This document shows, in pieces, positions 1-6,624 of a DNA stretch of 64,000 bases. Below the pieces are notes generated by a model. That model had not been told where the DNA came from. It made no database searches and worked only from the letters and a program-made list of their open reading frames with translations. The stretch's first letter is position 1. Every line of letters starts with the position of its first letter. Position numbers and translations under genes: made by a program. Source of the DNA: Streptomyces sp. P9-A4. GTDB taxonomy: Bacteria > Actinomycetota > Actinomycetes > Streptomycetales > Streptomycetaceae. The DNA lies in assembly GCF_036634195.1 (NCBI RefSeq), contig NZ_JAZIFY010000001.1:2242501-2306500 (forward strand), given 5' to 3'.

Positions 1-462
1 GTGGCCGGCCCGCTGGACGACGGTGGTGGCGATGCGCAGCTGGGTCCAGGTGAGGAGGGAGGACCCGGCGACGACGAGGGCGGAGAGGGCGAGGAGCCGG
101 CCGACGGCCGGGAAGTCGACCCCGGCGGGGCCGGTGGCTCCGGTGATGACGAGGTCGGTGGCGCGGCCGAGGAGGAGTGGGCCGAGGACGGAGAGGGAGA
201 CGGCGGCGGCGCCGGCGGCGAGGACGCCGAGGAGGCGGGCCCGGTCGGGGGCGAGGGTGCGCAGGAGGCGGAGGCCGGAGGCGCGGAAGGAGAGGGAACG
301 TTCGAGGGAAGGGGTGGCGAGGCCGGGGCCGCGCTGGGGCGGGGGGCCGGTGCGGGCGGGGGCGGTGGCGGGGCCGCCGGGGGTGGGGCCGGGAGCGGAG
401 GGTGTGGTGCCGGGGCCGCCGGGGGTGGGGCCGGGGGCGCGGGGCTCGGTCGCCGTACTCAC
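1..462 (-). CDS. ABC exporter, membrane-domain N-terminus (partial)
   Basis: This is the first 154 codons of a gene that runs off the left edge. It starts with GTG at 462, and that start overlaps the stop of the upstream ABC gene by four bases (GTGA), so the two are translationally coupled. A Pro/Gly/Thr-rich, probably cytoplasmic leader of about 50 residues precedes two hydrophobic segments (around LLGVLAAGAAAVSLSVLGPL and VGRLLALSALVVAGSSLL) and an arginine/valine region typical of type-I ABC exporter transmembrane domains. No ATPase domain is inside the window. The partner carries a noncanonical catalytic site, so by analogy with TM287/288-type heterodimers this subunit should carry the canonical one. 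That is inference. Confidence 0.85.
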   Translation of the reverse strand, partial: MSTATEPRAPGPTPGGPGTTPSAPGPTPGGPATAPARTGPPPQRGPGLATPSLERSLSFRASGLRLLRTLAPDRARLLGVLAAGAAAVSLSVLGPLLLGRATDLVITGATGPAGVDFPAVGRLLALSALVVAGSSLLTWTQLRIATTVVQRAGH

Positions 463-2192
463 GCGGCTTCCTCCTCGGTGAGCTGGGAGAGGACGATCTC
501 CCGGTAGGTGGCGTTGTCCCGCATCAGGGACGTGTGGGTGCCGGTGCCGACGCTCCGGCCCCGGTCGAGGACGACGATCCGGTCGGCCTGCCGGATGGTG
601 GAGACCCGCTGGGCGACGATGACGACGGTCGCGTCCGCCGTCTCCTCGCGCAGGGCGGCGCGGAGCCGGGCGTCGGTCCCGGGGTCGAGGGCGGAGAAGG
701 AGTCGTCGAAGAGGTAGAGGCGGGGGCGGGCGACGAGGACCCGGGCGATGGCGAGGCGCTGGCGCTGGCCGCCGGAGAAGTTGGTGCCGCCCTGGGAGAC
801 GGGTGCGTCGAGGCCCTCGTCGAGCGTGCGGACGAAGTCGGCGGCCTGGGCGACCTCCAGCGCGTGCCAGAGTTCTTCGTCGGTGGCGTCGGGTCTGCCG
901 TAGCGGAGGTTGGTGGCGACGGTCCCGGAGAAGAGGTACGGCTTCTGGGGGACGAGACCCACCGTCCTGGCCATGAGCTCGGGGTCGAGCCTGCGGACGT
1001 CGACGCCGTCGACGAGGACTTCGCCGCCGGTGGCGTCGAAGAGCCGGGGGACGAGTCCGAGGAGGGTGGACTTGCCGCTGCCGGTGGAGCCGATGATCGC
1101 GGTGGTCTCCCCGGGCCGGGCGACGAGCCCGACCTCCTTGAGGACGGATTCCTCCGCGCCCGGGTAGCGGAAGTCCGCGCTCCTGACCTCCAGATGACCG
1201 CGCCGGACCGCCGGCCTCACCGCGTTCACCGGAGGGGCGACGGACGGGCGGGTGCCGAGCACCTCACGGACGCGCTCGGCGCCCGCCTCGGCCCGGGGCA
1301 TGTTCATGAGCAGGAAGAGGACCATCATCACGGACATCGAGGTCTGGAGCAGATAGCCGAGGAAGGCGACGAGCCCGCCCGGCTGGAGGGCGCCGGAGTC
1401 GATGCGGTGGGCTCCGACGTACACGAGGGCGACGGTCGTCAGCTGCCAGACGATGAGCACGGTGGGGAACATCAGGGCCTGGAGGCGGCCGGCCCGCAGC
1501 CCGACGGAGAAGAGTTCGTCGTTGGCGGCGGCGAACCGTTCCCGCTCGTGCCGGTCGCGGACGAAGGCGCGGACCACCCGGACGCCGGTGATCTGCTCGC
1601 GCAGCACCCGGTTGGCTCCGTCGACGCGCTCCTGCATGCCCCGGAAGAGCGGCCTCATGCGCAGCACGACGGTGCCGACGGCCCCGGTCATCACGGGTAC
1701 GAAGAGCAGCAGGACCAGGGCGAGCGGCACGTCCTGACGCAGGGCCATGGCGATGCCGCCGAAGCAGAGGAGAGGCGCGGCGACCAGCATCGTCAGGACG
1801 AGGACGGTGAAGGTCTGGATCTGCTGGACGTCGTTGGTGGTACGGGTGATGAGGGAGGCGGCGCCGAAGCGGCCCCGCTCCCGGGCGGAGAAGTCCTGGA
1901 CGTGCCGGAAGACCTCGGAGCGCAGGTCGCGGGCGACGCCCATGGCGATCCGGGCGCCGGTGTAGGTGGCGGCGGCGGCGGCCACCGCCTGGAGCAGGGT
2001 GACGGCGATCATCGCGGCGCCGCCGTGGAGGACCCGGTCGGTGTCCCCGCGCAGGACGCCCTGGTCGATGATCCCGGCGTTGAGGGTGGGCAGGGCGAGG
2101 GAGGCCAGCGTCTGGACGAGCTGGAGGCCGACGAGGAGGGCGAGGAGGCGCCGGTGGGGCAGGAGGCGGGGCGCGAGAAGTCGCAGCAGCAC
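459..2192 (-). CDS. ABC exporter half-transporter, fused permease and ATPase
   Basis: This 577-residue protein has a six-helix membrane domain in the first ~320 residues and an ATP-binding domain after it. Walker A is GSTGSGKST near residue 370, the signature is FSGGQRQRLAIARVL, and the Walker B region reads LYLFDDSFSALD. The usual catalytic Glu after Walker B (LLDEATSALD in canonical members) is Asp here, which is the hallmark of the degenerate site in heterodimeric exporters. The partner follows with a four-base overlap. Substrate is unknown; multidrug or lipid export is usual for the family. The gene lies 12 bases downstream of the SoxR-box-controlled FMN reductase, so it may be co-transcribed with it and share redox control. 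Confidence 0.93.
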   Translation of the reverse strand: MLLRLLAPRLLPHRRLLALLVGLQLVQTLASLALPTLNAGIIDQGVLRGDTDRVLHGGAAMIAVTLLQAVAAAAATYTGARIAMGVARDLRSEVFRHVQDFSARERGRFGAASLITRTTNDVQQIQTFTVLVLTMLVAAPLLCFGGIAMALRQDVPLALVLLLFVPVMTGAVGTVVLRMRPLFRGMQERVDGANRVLREQITGVRVVRAFVRDRHERERFAAANDELFSVGLRAGRLQALMFPTVLIVWQLTTVALVYVGAHRIDSGALQPGGLVAFLGYLLQTSMSVMMVLFLLMNMPRAEAGAERVREVLGTRPSVAPPVNAVRPAVRRGHLEVRSADFRYPGAEESVLKEVGLVARPGETTAIIGSTGSGKSTLLGLVPRLFDATGGEVLVDGVDVRRLDPELMARTVGLVPQKPYLFSGTVATNLRYGRPDATDEELWHALEVAQAADFVRTLDEGLDAPVSQGGTNFSGGQRQRLAIARVLVARPRLYLFDDSFSALDPGTDARLRAALREETADATVVIVAQRVSTIRQADRIVVLDRGRSVGTGTHTSLMRDNATYREIVLSQLTEEEAA

Positions 2193-2204
2193 GGTGACGG
2201 TTCC

Positions 2205-2807
2205 TCACTCGCCGTACGGGTGGAAGGACTTGGCGTCCTTGAGGGCGCGGCCCCACCAGGCGAGCTGGTCGAGGAGGGCCTTGGCGGCGATCTCGGCGCC
2301 GGCCGGGTCCTTGTGACGGCCGTCCTCGTCGAACTGCCCGTGGGCGTGGTGGAAGGAGACGGTGTCGCGGACGGTGACGGCGTGCATCTCGGCGTAGACC
2401 TGGCGCAGTTGCTCGACGGCGCGCAGGCCGCCGGAGATGCCGCCGTAGGAGACGAAGCCGACGGGCTTGGCCTGCCATTCGGTGTAGTGCCGGTCGATCA
2501 GGTTCTTGAGGGAGGCGGGGAAGGAGTGGTTGTACTCGGGGGTGATGACGACGAAGGCGTCGGCCGCTTCCAGCACCGGGGTGACCTTGGCGAGTTCGGC
2601 GCGGACGGCCGGGGAGGGCCGGTGGGAGAGGGTGGTGGGGAGATCGACCTCGGCGAGGTCGACGAGGGTGACGGCGAAGTCCTCGCGCTCGGCGAGGCGG
2701 GAGCGGAACCAGTCGGTGACGACGGGGGCGAAGCGGCCTTCACGGTCGCTGGCGACGACGAGGGCGAGGGTGAGGGGCTGGGCCTGGGTGGAGCTCGTGA
2801 TGTCCAT
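2205..2807 (-). CDS. NAD(P)H-dependent FMN reductase, probable SoxR target
   Basis: This 200-residue flavodoxin-fold reductase belongs to the NADPH-dependent FMN reductase family. Characteristic stretches are TPEYNHSFPASLKNLIDR (flavin-binding loop) and VGFVSYGGISGG. It would reduce flavin or quinone substrates with NAD(P)H in the cytoplasm. The start ATG at 2807 lies 16 bases from a SoxR-like dyad. From memory, an FMN reductase at the corresponding place in S. coelicolor (SCO2478) is a described SoxR target, which agrees with the site seen here. Its position in front of the ABC exporter genes suggests a response to redox-active compounds that couples reduction with efflux. Confidence 0.92.
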   Translation of the reverse strand: MDITSSTQAQPLTLALVVASDREGRFAPVVTDWFRSRLAEREDFAVTLVDLAEVDLPTTLSHRPSPAVRAELAKVTPVLEAADAFVVITPEYNHSFPASLKNLIDRHYTEWQAKPVGFVSYGGISGGLRAVEQLRQVYAEMHAVTVRDTVSFHHAHGQFDEDGRHKDPAGAEIAAKALLDQLAWWGRALKDAKSFHPYGE

Positions 2808-2823
2808 GCCGAGGATCGTGGTA

Positions 2824-2841
2824 CCTCAAGTTTGGTTGAGG
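2824..2841 (-). promoter_or_regulatory. SoxR box
   Basis: CCTCAAGTTTGGTTGAGG is an 18-base dyad that differs from the enterobacterial SoxR box CCTCAAGTTAACTTGAGG only in the central four bases and so keeps both 7-base arms. A flanking A and T extend the symmetry. On the minus strand TTGACC (2846-2841) can serve as the -35 element and CACGAT, 19 bases further, as a poor -10. A long spacer is typical of MerR-family promoters. Transcription would begin only a few bases before the ATG at 2807, giving a very short leader. soxR itself is not in the window. Confidence 0.85.
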
Positions 2842-2886
2842 TCAAGCGCCGATCGCGGGAACTTCCCCTGGACGTACGGTGAGCGC

Positions 2887-3654
2887 ATGACGACTCCGCC
2901 TCCGCACATCGAGATCGACGGCGCCCCCGTGGCCGACCCGGGACTGCTGGCCGCCGTCATGACCGGCTTCGGGCACTTCACGGCCATGCAGGTGCGGGAG
3001 GGCCGCGTGAAGGGGCTCGGCCTCCACCTCGCCCGCCTGGACCGCTCCACCCGGGAGCTGTTCGGCCGGGGGCTGGACGGCGAGGAGGTCCGCGCGCTGG
3101 CAGCCGGAGCCCTGGAGCGGGCCGGGCGGCGGGACGCCTCGCTGCGGGTGTACGTGTACCCGGGCGTCCGCGTCGCGGTGACGGTCGCCGCACCGGCCCC
3201 GGACGGCCCCGGCACCCCGCAGCGGCTGACGACCGCCGAGTACTGGCGCCCCGCCCCCCACATCAAGCACCTGGGCGGTTTCGGCCAGAGCTACCACCGC
3301 GAGGCGGCCGTGCGGGCCGGCTTCGACGAGGCCCTGCTGACCTCCCCGTACGGCGAGATCGCCGAGGGCGCGATCACCAACATCGCCTTCTGGGACGGAA
3401 CTTCGCTGGTCTGGCCCTCGGCGCCCTGCCTCGAAGGGATCACGATGGCCCTGCTGGCGCCCCGGCTGGGCTCGGTCAGGCGCCCGGTCACCCTGGCGGA
3501 CCTGCCGGGGTACCGGGCCGCCCTGGTGACCAACTCCCGGGGCATCGCCCCCGTGACGGCGATCGACGAGGTCGCGTTCGCGGTGGACGAGGAGCTGATG
3601 GGGCGGGTGTACGCGGCGTACGACGCGGTGGAGCGGGACGAACTCCGGCCCTGA
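2887..3654 (+). CDS. class IV aminotransferase (PLP, D-amino acid/branched-chain/ADC lyase fold)
   Basis: The 255-residue protein has the fold of branched-chain aminotransferases, D-amino acid aminotransferases and aminodeoxychorismate lyase. The probable PLP lysine is K127 in HIKHLGG. It is followed by the family block AGFDEALLTSPYGEIAEG and TNIAFWDG. The C-terminal GITMALLAPRLG region is the usual phosphate-binding segment (EGITR in relatives). The substrate cannot be told from sequence. ATG at 2887 is preferred over the upstream in-frame extension, which runs back through the SoxR promoter and into the divergent gene. It is transcribed away from the FMN reductase. Confidence 0.9.
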   Translation: MTTPPPHIEIDGAPVADPGLLAAVMTGFGHFTAMQVREGRVKGLGLHLARLDRSTRELFGRGLDGEEVRALAAGALERAGRRDASLRVYVYPGVRVAVTVAAPAPDGPGTPQRLTTAEYWRPAPHIKHLGGFGQSYHREAAVRAGFDEALLTSPYGEIAEGAITNIAFWDGTSLVWPSAPCLEGITMALLAPRLGSVRRPVTLADLPGYRAALVTNSRGIAPVTAIDEVAFAVDEELMGRVYAAYDAVERDELRP

Positions 3655-4146
3655 CGCGCCACGGAGCCCCCCTCCACATCGGCGCGTCGACCAAGGTCAT
3701 CTACACGATGTCCGGCGGGAAGGAGGGACTGATCGACGCGCTGTACCGGGAGGGCTTCGCCCGGCTGCGCCGCGCCCTCGTCGAGGGAGGCAGCCTCCCG
3801 TACGAACTCGGCTACGAGCCGGACACGGCGGGCCCCTGCGGCCCGGGGCCGACCCCCGAGGGGTACAGCGCCAACGCCCACTCGCTCTTCGCCCCGCACA
3901 CCGGCGAACTGCACTCGCTCGCCTTCCTCTACCGCTCCGACGACATCCAGCACATCGTGATGGACGCCACCAGGACCGTCCGGGTGCCCGGCAACCCGTA
4001 CATGCACGACTTCGCGCTGACGCGTCCGCCCGCGACTTCTCCGGCGCACCGGTCGCCCGGGTCCCTCTGCCGGTCCGGGTCCCGCTGGGGCTGCACGGGA
4101 ACGGGGTCCCCGACCCCGTCACCCGTTCGGCACCGGGCGCCAGCTG
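3655..4146 (+). pseudogene. degraded TetR-type regulator fused to an unrecognised fragment
   Basis: Directly after the aminotransferase stop, one frame encodes GASTKVIYTMSGGKEGLIDA followed by LYREGFARLRRAL. This is the recognition half of a TetR helix-turn-helix (compare VSTKAIYxxFGGKEGL), but its N-terminal helix and start are missing. The same frame continues into about 90 residues rich in GELHSLAFLYRSDD and VRVPGNPYMHDFAL, which I do not recognise. Coding then seems to jump one frame near 4025-4040, where RDFSGAPVARVPLPV continues to a stop at 4146. Missing start, chimeric content and the frame change point to a relic. An annotator might instead call a gene from ATG 3708. Confidence 0.55.
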
Positions 4147-4220
4147 ACGCCTTCGGCACCCGGCCTGACCTGCGTAGATGCCGGGAATCCAGTCGACACA
4201 CCGTATCGGACGGCCCCATC

Positions 4221-4235
4221 CTGATGCCTCATCAG
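4221..4235. promoter_or_regulatory. CTGATG-n3-CATCAG dyad upstream of the sortase substrate gene
   Basis: A perfect 6+3+6 inverted repeat (CTGATGCCTCATCAG) lies 111 bases before the ATG of the secreted protein. The same dyad, exact or near-exact, stands before other surface-protein genes at 40216, 41713, 48766 and 49430, and weakly at 16155. The binding protein is unknown. Confidence 0.5.
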
Positions 4236-4346
4236 CAGGCGCGGGGCGCGCGGCGGCTCTTATCTCGGTCTCAGAAGGTCGTTTCCGGGAAGTCCCTCCC
4301 GGGAGGACCGCACGGCATGACCGCTCGCGCGCCCCGGAGGCCCCCC

Positions 4347-4859
4347 ATGCGCACCACTGTCCGTCTGTTCACCGGTACCGCGCTGACGGTCGCCGCGCTG
4401 GGGGCGTTCGCCGCTCCCGGCGCGTACGCCAACAACAACAATCCGGAGTCGCTCGAAGTCTCCCCCTCCTCCGCCTCACCGGGCACCACCGTCACCGTCA
4501 ACACCCTCGCCTGCGGGGAGCACGGTCACGGCGTCGGGGACGCGAACTCGCTCGGAGCGGGCGAGTTCCAGCTGAACCCGAGCACCCACAGAGAGGTCGT
4601 GGTGGGTCAGTTCAACGTGCCGGAGCACGCCAAGCCCGGCACCTACGGCATCAGTGTGGCCTGCGACAACGGAAAGACGGCCCGGGGCGACCTGACCGTC
4701 AAGCACCGGGGTCCGAGCGGCCACGTCCAGACCGGTGTCGGGGGCAGTGTGGGCCCCGACACCGCCCAGGTCACGGCAGGTGCGGCGGTGCTGGCCGCGG
4801 CTGCCGTGGGCGGGGTCTGGCTTCTGCGCCGCCGGGCGAGCGGCGCGCAGGGGCACTGA
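4347..4859 (+). CDS. small secreted protein with C-terminal membrane tail, beside a sortase
   Basis: This 170-residue protein has a Sec signal peptide (TGTALTVAALGAFAAPGAYA, probable cleavage after AYA) and a beta-rich middle with the phrases SPSSASPGTTVTVNTLAC and KPGTYGISVAC. It ends with a hydrophobic helix (TAGAAVLAAAAVGGVWLL) followed by RRR. That is the architecture of a wall- or membrane-anchored protein, but no LPxTG- or LAxTG-like sorting motif is visible before the helix. GGAGG stands seven bases before ATG 4347, which fixes the start. The sortase gene begins 98 bases downstream on the same strand, so the protein is a candidate partner or substrate. Confidence 0.85.
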   Translation: MRTTVRLFTGTALTVAALGAFAAPGAYANNNNPESLEVSPSSASPGTTVTVNTLACGEHGHGVGDANSLGAGEFQLNPSTHREVVVGQFNVPEHAKPGTYGISVACDNGKTARGDLTVKHRGPSGHVQTGVGGSVGPDTAQVTAGAAVLAAAAVGGVWLLRRRASGAQGH

Positions 4860-4957
4860 GACCCCCGCCCGCCCTGCCCCCGCCGAGCGCCCGAACACGG
4901 CCCGGCGGGGGCAGGGCCACATCACCACCGGCCCCGTGAGGACGCGAAGGAAACCAG

Positions 4958-5575
4958 GTGAGCAACAGGAGCAAGGGCTGGGGCATAGCCGTGGCCGCCT
5001 GCGTCGGGCTCTGGCTCGTCCAGAACGGCTCGGAGCAGGTCACCCCGCCCGTACCGTCGGCCGCGCAGGCCTTCGCCGCCGGGCCGAGCGTGCACACCGA
5101 CGCCGCCGCCGACCCGCTGCCGCCGTCGCCGCCGGTCCGGCTGCGCATCCCGGAGACCGACGTGGACGCCCCGATGATGCGGCTCGGTCTGGCCCCGGAC
5201 GGCTCGCTCGACGTGCCACCGGCGCGGGACCGGAACATGGCCGGCTGGTACGGGGACGGCACCACGCCCGGCGCCAGGGGCACGGCGATCGTCGCGGGCC
5301 ATGTCGACAACGCCGACGGGCCGGCCGTCTTCTACACGCTCGGCGCGCTGAGGAAGGGCCACCGGATCGAGGTGGACCGGCAGGACGGGCGTACGGCGGT
5401 GTTCACCGTCGACGCGGTCGAGGTCTACGAGAACCGGGGGTTCCCGGACCGGAAGGTGTACGACGAGGCCGGCCGGGCCGAGATCCGGGTGATCACCTGT
5501 GGCGGCGGCTTCTCGAAGAAGAACGGCTACCAGGGGAACGTGGTCGCCTTCGGGCACCTCATCGGGGTCCGGTAG
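4958..5575 (+). CDS. class F sortase
   Basis: The 205-residue protein has an N-terminal signal-anchor (residues 8-21) and a sortase domain. The catalytic His is H115 (GTAIVAGHVDN) and the nucleophile is C181 (IRVITCGGGF). TCGG-type motifs are typical of the actinobacterial class E/F group. The usual catalytic Arg is not obvious near YQGNVVAFGHLIGV. It acts outside the membrane as a transpeptidase that joins surface proteins to the cell wall or to each other. It starts with GTG at 4958, preceded by a purine-rich GGAAACCAG. It probably forms an operon with the secreted protein upstream. A LAxTG-bearing protein encoded at 40289-41632 is another possible client. Confidence 0.9.
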   Translation: MSNRSKGWGIAVAACVGLWLVQNGSEQVTPPVPSAAQAFAAGPSVHTDAAADPLPPSPPVRLRIPETDVDAPMMRLGLAPDGSLDVPPARDRNMAGWYGDGTTPGARGTAIVAGHVDNADGPAVFYTLGALRKGHRIEVDRQDGRTAVFTVDAVEVYENRGFPDRKVYDEAGRAEIRVITCGGGFSKKNGYQGNVVAFGHLIGVR

Positions 5576-5585
5576 ACGGCGGAGG

Positions 5586-6371
5586 TCACGCCCACTGGTC
5601 GAAGGCGAGCTTCGCGACCAGCGACAGCACGACCACCAGCAGCACCCCGCGCACGAACTCGGCGCCCTTGCTGAGCGCCATCCGCGCCCCCACGGTCCCA
5701 CCCACCAGGTTGAAGACCGCCATGACGGCGGCGAGCTGCCAGTACACGCTGCCCTGATAGGCGAACATGGCGAGCGCGCCCGCGTTGGTGCAGACGTTGA
5801 CGATCTTCGCGGTGGCCGAGGCCGTCACCAGGTCGAGGTGGAGCACGGCGGTCAGCGCGAGGACCAGGAAGGTGCCGGTGCCGGGCCCGAACAGGCCGTC
5901 GTAGAACCCGATACCGCCGCCCACGACGACGATCGCGGTCACGATCCTGGCCCGGGTCAGCGGCGCCCGGTCCTCCCCCTCGGCCTTCGCGCCGAACGAG
6001 GGCCGCAGCATCACGAAGGCCGCCACCGCGAGCAGCACCACCATGATGACCGGGCGCAGCACCTCGCTGCTGATCCCGGCCGCGAAGAAGGCGCCGCACA
6101 TGGAGCCGGCGAGGGCCGCGAGTCCGATCCGCACCGCCGTCCCCACCTGGACGGGCGCCTTGCGGAGGTAGGTGACGGCGGCCCCGGTGGTACCCACGAT
6201 CGAGACGGCCTTGTTGGTGCCGAGGATGTGCGCGGCCGGGACGTGCGGGAGCCCGAGCAGCAGGGCGGGCAGCTGGAGCAGCCCGCCACCGCCGACCACG
6301 GCGTCGATCCACCCGGCCACGAGCGCGGCGAGGCAGAGCAGGACAAGGGTGGTCAACGAGATCTCGGGCAT
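5586..6371 (-). CDS. TauE/SafE-family anion permease
   Basis: This 261-residue integral membrane protein has about eight hydrophobic segments. It carries the family hallmarks GWIDAVVGGGGLLQLPALL near the N-terminus and GFYDGLFGPGTGTFLVLAL in the second half, which are the two inverted-repeat halves of the TauE/SafE fold. Members export or import sulfite, sulfoacetate or other small anions, and the substrate here is undetermined. It is the last gene of a probable three-gene minus-strand unit (ferric-reductase-like protein, 71-residue peptide, permease), with a 37-base gap before it. It converges on the sortase gene with a 10-base gap. Confidence 0.9.
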   Translation of the reverse strand: MPEISLTTLVLLCLAALVAGWIDAVVGGGGLLQLPALLLGLPHVPAAHILGTNKAVSIVGTTGAAVTYLRKAPVQVGTAVRIGLAALAGSMCGAFFAAGISSEVLRPVIMVVLLAVAAFVMLRPSFGAKAEGEDRAPLTRARIVTAIVVVGGGIGFYDGLFGPGTGTFLVLALTAVLHLDLVTASATAKIVNVCTNAGALAMFAYQGSVYWQLAAVMAVFNLVGGTVGARMALSKGAEFVRGVLLVVVLSLVAKLAFDQWA

Positions 6372-6408
6372 GTCCGTGAGCCTAGGGAGGCGGTCGTTGC
6401 CCCGTCCA

Positions 6409-6624
6409 TCAATCTCTGGAGAGTTGAGCTACGTCAGAGCTTGCGGCGCCCGGTTCCCGGTCGGGGGCCGGCGGGGCGGCCGGGCTGACGGAGGCGGTGA
6501 GGAAGGTCGCGGCCAGCGCCCCGGCGCCGATCAGCGCGGCGGCGAGCCGGCGCCGGGCCCGCCTGACGGTGGAAGCGCGGGGTGCGCCGTGTCTGGGGAC
6601 GCGGGGTGCGCCGTGTCTAGCCAT
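6409..6624 (-). CDS. 71-residue single-helix peptide of unknown function
   Basis: The ORF starts with ATG at 6624 inside the 3' end of the ferric-reductase-like gene (8-base overlap with its TAG), so translational coupling is likely. The product has a basic N-terminus with the repeat RHGAPR twice, one hydrophobic helix (LAAALIGAGALAATFLTASV), then a short Pro/Asp-rich tail, so it is probably a membrane-anchored or exported peptide. The RHGAPR repeat reflects a 19-base direct repeat in DNA (6576-6594 and 6600-6618). I do not recognise the family. Conserved placement between the reductase and the permease would be the best evidence that it is real. Confidence 0.55.
   Translation of the reverse strand: MARHGAPRVPRHGAPRASTVRRARRRLAAALIGAGALAATFLTASVSPAAPPAPDREPGAASSDVAQLSRD

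Noticed and set aside
177..2882. A 901-codon plus-strand frame opposite the ABC exporter and FMN reductase genes
   Set aside because: It is a shadow produced by high-GC third positions on the minus strand. It has no domain, is Gly/Asp-rich, and covers two clear genes and the SoxR box.
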